From positions 17,011,001 through 17,075,000 of the forward strand of contig NC_088327.1 in NCBI RefSeq assembly GCF_036884655.1: a DNA stretch of 64,000 nt, given 5' to 3'. Positions 57,485 through 64,000 of the stretch are shown here, piece after piece. The stretch's first letter is position 1, and each line of letters begins with the position of its first letter. The position numbers were made by a program, and so were the translations under genes. The stretch comes from Musa acuminata AAA Group. Its lineage: Eukaryota; Streptophyta; Magnoliopsida; Zingiberales; Musaceae. The notes beneath the pieces were generated by a model. That model saw nothing but the letters and a program-made list of their open reading frames with translations. It was not told where the DNA came from and ran no database searches.

Positions 57485-57609
57485 TCGTGCATGCATGCAT
57501 GCATGCATCAATCAGTGTCGACTTGATACCATCTTATACTGCATGCATCAACTTGATACCATCTTATGCTGCATGCATCAATCAGTGTCGACTTGGTTCC
57601 ATCTTATAC
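57485..57609. repeat. Minisatellite with CATGCATG runs
   Basis: Three units (57501-57540, 57541-57570, 57571-57609) of GCATGCATCAATCAGTGTCG + ACTTGATACCATCTTAT. The middle unit lacks the 10 bp ATCAGTGTCG. A GCAT run precedes them. Confidence 0.9.
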
Positions 57610-60494
57610 ATTATCATGTACACTCAACCATTCTGACACGTTAATCGGGTCTCCTCATCTCATTAACATAATAAGTTTATGCACGATAACTATAATGTTC
57701 AATGGTTCGATAGATGCCTTCGTGATCGAATAATGATCGACAATTCTATATAACTATCTCCGTTGATTAACTCTCCACTTCAATGATCGCCTGAACTCCT
57801 TATAAAAAGGTTCATTTTTATAAGATCTTCTATCAAACCTTTTTTTTTTTTTTTTTATCTTTGGACAATAAAATTCTGATAAGCTTGGATCTTATCAGAT
57901 TCAAATCGGCTTCAAACCAAACTTTTGATGTGTTGAACAACTATGATCTAAGCTTAACAACTAAAATCTAATGTGACGGTTTAGATTTTTGTGATGAATG
58001 CTTCAAGAAAAAAATTTGAGAAAAAAATAATAATAATAAACAAGAACAATCGAGGAAGAGGAGTAAAAGCAAAAATCTTTAATGAAATATCTGCTATAAG
58101 ATAAAATAGCCTGTGGTAATGGTTATAGTTCTATCTGCTCAAGAACAATCAAACTGTTGCCAGCACATCTATTTTCGTCCTCTCCATGCCCTTTCTGTTC
58201 CACCTTCCAATCTCTCGATGAGAGTAAGGCCTAATTGCATCAAACATTTCAAATGTGCACTCGTTATTATATGCGATGTGATGGATACAGAAATCAATAG
58301 TGTTGCCAGGGAGAAAGGGAGAGAAGATTAAATCATAGAGATTAATAAATTATAAATATATTAAAAAGTCTATATAAAGATTTAATATGATTTGATATTT
58401 TTATTTATATTTATTATATGAGAAAAATTATGACATCCTTCGATTGTTCTTGCTAAGCATAATTTCCTTATAACATTTACGAAGGAATTTATATATTTTT
58501 GTTAAAAATCTTAAACAGTCTCTCTCTATGGACCTAAAGAAAAATTATGAATATTAAAAGTATTCTAATATTTATAAAAGAACCAAACTCTAATTTTTAA
58601 AATTTTCTTTCTTCACGAAGTTTCCTTCTCGTACTATTGTTTTATGTCCTCCTCAAGAAACTTAAGGATATCAAAACACCAACCTCAAGAAACATAAAAT
58701 ACTTATCAATCTCAACATTCTTTCAATTGGTTTATATTTTATCTACCACCACTTCAGAAGATAAAATAATTATTTTTGGCTCCTAAACTAGTTGTTAGGA
58801 AGAGAGATAAGACTTCTAAAATCAAAAGAAATTACAAAGATCAATAAGTCAAAAATACTAGAAAATTGATATAAAATTTAACGTGGCTTGATAATTTCCA
58901 TCTACATCTATGAAGAAAATCACATTCTTCACTATATAAGAGAAACTACAAGATCATTAACTTATCCTCACTCTAGCATAAATTTTCTTATATAAACTCT
59001 AAACTATTTATATTTTTTCTCTTACCATCTTTGAAAATCATAAAGAAAACTCAAAAGCACTAAAAATATTTCTTATGTCTTAGTTTTCTCCATCAAAACC
59101 CTAACTTCTAGAGTTTTCTTCTTTTACATTTACTCTTTCTTGTTCTAAGATTTCTTATCCTATCCTACTTTGTATAACATTGATTTCAAGAATCTAAAGA
59201 TAGATATTTATCAATTTCAACACTAAGTAATTCTTTTTTTCTTTTCTTTTGGGACAAATAACCTCTATTCTTTTGAAGTGTTGTTAAGAACTACAATATT
59301 TACTAAGCTAACATGGAAAATATACATGGAAAATCTTCAACGTGTTGATGATAATATTACATGTACATGACACACTAACATTTTTCACAAGAGCACAATA
59401 CGAGTATAGGCCCTATTAAACTAAGACGATTAGAAAAATAATTCATGCATCAAATATGTAATGAAATATAAACCTATTCCTATCATAGTTACCTAAGAAG
59501 AAACATTTACAGAATGCATAGGCTAGATTCATCAAGTTGATTTCTTAGATTGATGTACCCACAAATGATTGATGCCTTCTTCTAGTTTATACTTTATAAA
59601 ACCTCAAGAGAATATGTACTTTGATGAATGACATATATATGATGAGTGGGTATAGGACTAAGAAGACAATGTGATTGATAGATCACAGGTTTTGTACTAG
59701 TCAAAGGGAAAAAACCTTATGATGGAGAGTACTTATGACAAATTTGACGTTTCGCTTCAGCTCTCTATTATGGCTATCTATTCATATATATATATATTTT
59801 ATTTTATTTTATTTTATAGGATGAGCCTTTCATATAGTAGGGCTCTATTATGGTGCACTTCAATCTAAGTAGATGAGTTCAATAATATGAGTTTGAAATG
59901 AGAAAAATCAAATATCAAAACTTAAGGACATGCTGTTGCTGATAGATTTTTGTTTTAGTCACAATTAGATATACGTCTTCTTTACAAATAATAGACAAAA
60001 GGAAGATGAGGCCAAGACAAAAAAAATATATATTATGAGAGAATAGAGGAAGACATAGGATTGATAAAAGATAAGAAATTGTTAAACAAAAGACACAATC
60101 CTCTTTTTTTTTCTAAATGAAATACTTAATGTTTTATGCTTAATCCTTTCATCCATCATCTAAGCAATTTAAAATAATTTTAATAAGAAAAAAAACTCAG
60201 TAAAAATAATTTTATTTGGTCATTAGTTATTATGTAACTCCATATCACCATGATGATAATAATACTGTTGAAATTATTGTTAAACATGTGGATTATATTC
60301 TGATATTCCAATTGGACACCATAAAAGATGAATGACCAGATAGATAGATGAGAGGATCTCTCCCACTTGGGGGCATACCACTTCCAACCTTAACAGCACT
60401 ATGCAATACATGCGCATGGAAGTCCAATCAAATAATTGAGATCCATGGAAGGGCCAAAAATAGTGGGACGATAAGATATACAGATACAGTGAGT

Positions 60495-60658
60495 GAGTGG
60501 GTGGTCACTTCACAGAAACCCATGCTTCCTATCATCCTCCTTTGTCCTTAGATCTTATCAAAGCCTCTCATTTGGGGCACTCGAGTGGGTGGTCACTTCA
60601 CATAAACCCATGCTTCCTATGTCCTTGGATCTTATCAAGGCCTCTCAGTTGGGGCACA
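60495..60658. repeat. Tandem duplication, 88-bp period, two copies
   Basis: Both copies start GAGTGGGTGGTCACTTCACA and contain AAACCCATGCTTCCTAT and GATCTTATCAA. The second lacks about 10 bp (ATCCTCCTTT). Confidence 0.9.
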
Positions 60659-60989
60659 TGCCTCCCCCTCCCTCTCCTCTTCCTCTGCTGCGCCAGCAGG
60701 AACCAAGTTCTCTTCCAAGGAACGGCAGGGCTGCCCCCATCTCACTGTGCTCATTTGACCACTTCCTTCTTCTTTCCTTTCTCTTCCCTTCACAGTCTCG
60801 GTCATGGGTGGGGAAGAGAAGAAAGGGTTCTGCGTGTGATTCCTCCAGCTGCTGCTGCATGAACACTCATCGCGGTCTTTTGTGGCAGCTCTGGACCACT
60901 CAGAAAAGGCACACTACAAAAGGACGGTAATGCTTTAAAGAGAGAGATGAATGGTGGTGCATGGTGTCTCTGAAACCCTAAAGAGGGTT

Positions 60990-61519
60990 GTGATCACTGA
61001 TTAGCCTAAGACCATTATCGGAAGCTGGGGTTCCGTGACAGACGAAGTATCTTCTCTCGAGAACACATGACTGCAGTGCAGTAACGAAGGAAACCAGCAT
61101 TGGTACAAGCACCATTCAGACGTGCAACACTTCGATACTGAACCCTTGCGGATTCTAAACTTGGGGTTGATCTCTTTAGGGGATCGGCCTCCTTGGAATT
61201 CTATAGGGGTTCCTCCCTCCAAGTTGCTGCTCAAAGGCTGCATAAAAGATTCATCTATTGCTTATGAAAAGAGAAGGAATACATGGGGCTTCTAAACCCT
61301 AACTCCTAATAGGACTCCTACTTAAGACTCTTACTTCTAACCAACTCCTAATAGGACTCCTAGTCAAGACTCCTATTCCCTTACAACTCCTAATTCTTCT
61401 CTAAGAAAACACCTCCTACATGAATGCCCCTCTCAATTAGGACTCTCCTAGCTAGAGTCCTAACAGTTTTACATGGATGTCCCTCTCAATTAGGACTCTC
61501 CAAGCTAGAGTCCTAACAG
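60990..61519 (-). repeat. 3' LTR of the Ty3/gypsy element
   Basis: It ends GAGTCCTAACA on the + strand (LTR start TGTTAGGACTC on the element strand), next to the minus-strand purine tract GAAGAGGGCGGGTC. The last ~105 bp is a 53-bp tandem duplication (61417 and 61470 starts) that repeats the LTR terminus. The outer left edge is approximate. Confidence 0.7.
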
Positions 61520-61535
61520 ACCCGCCCTCTTCAAA

Positions 61536-63311
61536 TCAGCCTTGTCCTCGAGGCTGATGATTCATGAATTCTGGGAATTTGATCTTCAAGTCGTCATAGT
61601 TCTCCCAAGTGGCATCTTCTATTGGTAGGTTCGCCCACTGTATTAGAACTTCATTAGTGGGTCGTCGTCGTCGTGTCACGATCCGTCGATCAATAATGGC
61701 ACTTCGCTGGGTTTGGAGTTCTCTTTGGATAGTCATATTTGATGGGTGGCTTTGGGCTGTCTCCAAGCACCTATTTACAACTGTCTCACCGTTGATTTGT
61801 GGGTGATATGCCATACTCCTTTTCAATTTAGTACCCTGCATATAGAATAACTTGGTCCAAAATCTACTCGTGAAGATGCAAGTAGAATTTATCATAAGCA
61901 CAATGCGTCCCTTATAGTGTAATTCTTTTGAGTCCCAATTGTAATGAGCCACGGAGCTTGGTGCTTCCTCTAATTTTTTTATAATCTTACTAGTCTCTGA
62001 ATCTTCCTGCCATTCCATCTTAATATCCTTAAGAAAGTTGCTGGTCGGAAGTGAAATGGCCGAAACTTCAGCTTGCTCGGGTAGCCATTTTTGCTGCTCA
62101 GGGGATGATATCTTTCGCTCCAAAAAGTACTCGAGGCTTTTATTGTCGGTTTTAATTTGAAATCGTCGACCAATCAAGTAGGGTCTCCGCCTCGTTGCTG
62201 CGCGCACAATGGAAAGCATCTCCTTATCATATGTTGACTTATTTTGATGGGAGGGAGATAATGCCTTGCTAGTGTATACGAGTGGTTGACCATCTTGCAT
62301 GAGGATGACTCCAATTCTGACTCCAGATGCGTCGGCCTCAATAACGAAGGGTTGGTTGAAATCTGGTAGTGTTAGCGCCGGCGACGTCGTTATGGCTGCC
62401 TTAAGTTTGTCGAAGGCAGTGGAGGCTCTGTTCGACCATTGGAAGACATCTTTTTCCAGTAAGGAAGTAAATGGTGCACTGATCTTTCCATAGTTTTTCA
62501 CGAACTTACGGTAGTAGCCTGTTAAACCCAAAAAGCCATGTAGCAATTTTATGTTCCTCGGGGTAGGCCAGTTTTGCATTGCTTCAATTTTGAAGGGGTC
62601 CACTGTCACACCTTCCTCTGATATGATATGCCCAAGATATTTCACCTTTTGTTGAAGAAAGTAAAAATTCGTAGTGGCCGTTGTGTGTTCGAAAGGCGGT
62701 TTTCGGTATGACTTCTTCATACACTCGTATTTGATAATACCCGGATCGAAGGTCCGGCTTTGCGAAGATTTGTGCTCCCTTTCATCTAGCAATTCATCTG
62801 CTATTGGAATAAGGTATTTGTTCTTGATGGTTATGCCATTGAGAGCTCGATAATCAATGCATATTCGCCATGTTCCGTCCTTCTTGCGTACAAGTAGCAC
62901 CGGTGAAGAGTAGAGGTTGCAACTTGGCCGAATAACTCCTGTTTCGAGCATCTCTTTTACAATCCTTTCTATTTTATCCTTCTGGAGATGTAGATACTGA
63001 TATGGCCGAGTATTTGCTGGAGGTTTGCCTGAAAGAATCGTTATATAATGATCATGCCGACTGGTAAGAGATAGGTTGTGCGGTTCGTCAAATATATCTG
63101 AAAATTCAGCAAGCAAAGGAAGTAGGTTTGGATCTTCAAATTCTATTGGCTCTCCCTTAGTTTGCTGCTCAAGTTGTACCAAAAGGCCGCTGCATGCTTT
63201 ATGCAAAACCTTCTTCATTTGTTGTGTGCAAATCGTCGTTATGTCGCCCTCACGTTTCCCGTTCAGTATCACCTGTTTCTCCTTACTGTAAAATTTCATA
63301 ATTAGTTGCAT
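61536..63311 (-). pseudogene. Ty3/gypsy pol: RT, RNase H, integrase and chromo-like end, with internal deletions (591 codons open)
   Basis: RT start is present (residues 132-175: LYSSPVLLVRKKDGTWRICI, DYRALNGI). Residues ~177-218 (about 62657-62785) are out of frame: the same DNA read in another frame gives the expected RT sequence after DELLDE. Between ~218 and [12 protein letters not shown] the palm segment with the YXDD catalytic box is missing. RNase H follows (FVIEADASG 322-330, TDNKSLEYFLE 388-398). Most of the integrase core is deleted, leaving TSRFWTKLF and AYHPQINGET. The end (RRPTNEVLIQWANLPIEDATW, 549-569) is chromo-like. It cannot be an active enzyme despite the long open frame. 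Confidence 0.85.
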
Positions 63312-63317
63312 AAAATT

Positions 63318-63956
63318 TCAAGAAATATCACCTAATGTCATCAACCATTTAATTTTGAGTATGGCCTCATGATCATCAAGAGGGAGGAGGAAGAAATATG
63401 CAATTATCTCTTGGTCCTGCAGCAATAGTTTCACTTGCGGGCACCTATGATCACACTTCAAAATCCGTCCGTTGGCGACCTTAACGACAAACCTGCTACA
63501 ATTCTCAATAGGTAAGTTCATATGGACAGCAACCTTACTGTTTAGGAAGTTATTAGTGCTGCCCGTCTCGATGAGAACAGTGATCGGTTGTTGTTTGAGA
63601 AGGCCTCCAACTTTCATCGTTTGCGGGTTTGAGTAGCCATCTAGTGTTTGTACCGTAACTTCGGTCGGTTGTGGCTCTTCTTTTGCATCTTTTTCTTCAT
63701 GTTCAAGGCTCTCTTCTGAATGTTCAATGACCTCTTCTTCTATCGGTTCAATCATAAGAAGTCCTCCTTTACTACAGCGATGCTCACGGCTCCACGGCTC
63801 GTCACAATGCCAACATAACCCCTTCGCATATCGCTCCCGAAGCTCTTCTCCTGTTAACCTCTTTGGTGCAGGGACTTGGTCGATAGTAGGGGGGGCTGAG
63901 GGCTTCAATATTACTAGTTGAGGAGCGACCCTAGCCCTCCGAGCTTCATGGTTCAA
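63318..63956 (-). pseudogene. Ty3/gypsy Gag C-terminus and aspartic protease
   Basis: A zinc-binding motif CWHCDEPWSREHRC lies at residues 48-61 of the open frame, of the chromovirus CX2C...H.C kind. The protease begins near residue 115. Its active site reads VLIETGSTNNFLN, with Glu (residue 130) where the catalytic Asp should be. It continues into ...LKCDHRCPQVKLLLQ and DDHEAILKIKWL, matching retropepsins of this group. A stop lies just before the RT frame. Confidence 0.8.
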
Positions 63957-64000
63957 TTGCTCCTCTTGATGTCATGCGAAAGAGATGGCTGCCATAAGCG

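Larger units (their letters stand above)
56678..60985. other. Intergenic DNA
   Basis: The first ~350 bp is probably the AP2 3' UTR. No other gene recognised. 58798-59215 is a probable dispersed repeat shared with 24990-25330 and 21560-21800 (AGATCAATAAGT and CCATCAAAACCC segments). ORFs at 60348-60930 fall in a tandemly duplicated stretch without domains. Confidence 0.55.
60990..64000 (-). mobile_element. Ty3/gypsy (chromovirus-like) retrotransposon, minus orientation, decayed, open at the window end
   Basis: Left to right on the + strand: LTR (about 60990-61519), PPT complement, pol, then protease and gag zinc knuckle. Order PR-RT-RH-IN and the end-of-integrase chromo-like segment identify Ty3/gypsy. 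Multiple internal deletions and frameshifts show it is dead. The 5' part lies beyond 64000. Confidence 0.85.

Noticed and set aside
60348..60930. Plus-strand ORFs as a small protein gene
   Set aside because: They arise from the tandem duplication and a pyrimidine-rich stretch. Two frames are open at once and neither has a domain.

Overview
The window is nuclear DNA of a flowering plant. The evidence is spliced genes with GT-AG introns, a plant MIR396 hairpin, a miR172-regulated AP2 gene, many CT/GA and TA microsatellites, and LTR retrotransposons primed from initiator tRNA-Met. GC-rich first exons and GC-rich gene starts in an AT-rich background suggest a monocot. A Zingiberales or banana-type genome is my guess and is not shown by the sequence.

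Layout. 1-3.4 kb: AT-rich intergenic DNA. 3.46-20.09 kb: a decayed Sirevirus-like Copia element (+ strand, TSD TATAT) whose 3' LTR is split by a second Copia element (- strand, 11.17-19.40 kb). A roughly 0.5-kb host repeat flanks this nest on both sides, and its right copy holds a probable solo LTR. 23.1-23.4 kb: MIR396. 27.28-27.78 kb: a single-exon AP2/ERF repressor-type gene. 28.3-28.9 kb: a LINE remnant. 31.5-37.9 kb: an eight-exon chloroplast CBS-pair gene (CBSX type). 39.8-53.05 kb: an accessory block with a short LTR element carrying a 152-bp tandem array, a minus-strand Ty3/gypsy remnant, a minus-strand Sirevirus 3' end hit by a solo LTR with a perfect TSD, and a deleted LTR element of about 3.5 kb. 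54.1-56.7 kb: a ten-exon euAP2 gene with a miR172 site. 61-64 kb: a decayed chromovirus-like Ty3/gypsy element that runs off the window.

Host genes. Four host loci are supported: MIR396 (GRF regulation), an ERF/DREB with a DLNxxP repression motif, a CBSX-type redox regulator, and an AP2 floral/phase-change regulator under miR172. They are independent loci with no operon-like relationship.

Most unusual observation. Two unrelated retroelements each carry an array of four hairpins that keep one invariant core or loop but have different stems in every copy. Nearly all pairing holds, and the G-U wobbles are valid only on the element's own sense strand. The arrays lie at 16320-16636 (Copia 5' leader, just upstream of gag) and 42114-42276 (Ty3/gypsy LTR). 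This is the pattern expected of repeated functional RNA structures, and I know of no named family for either.
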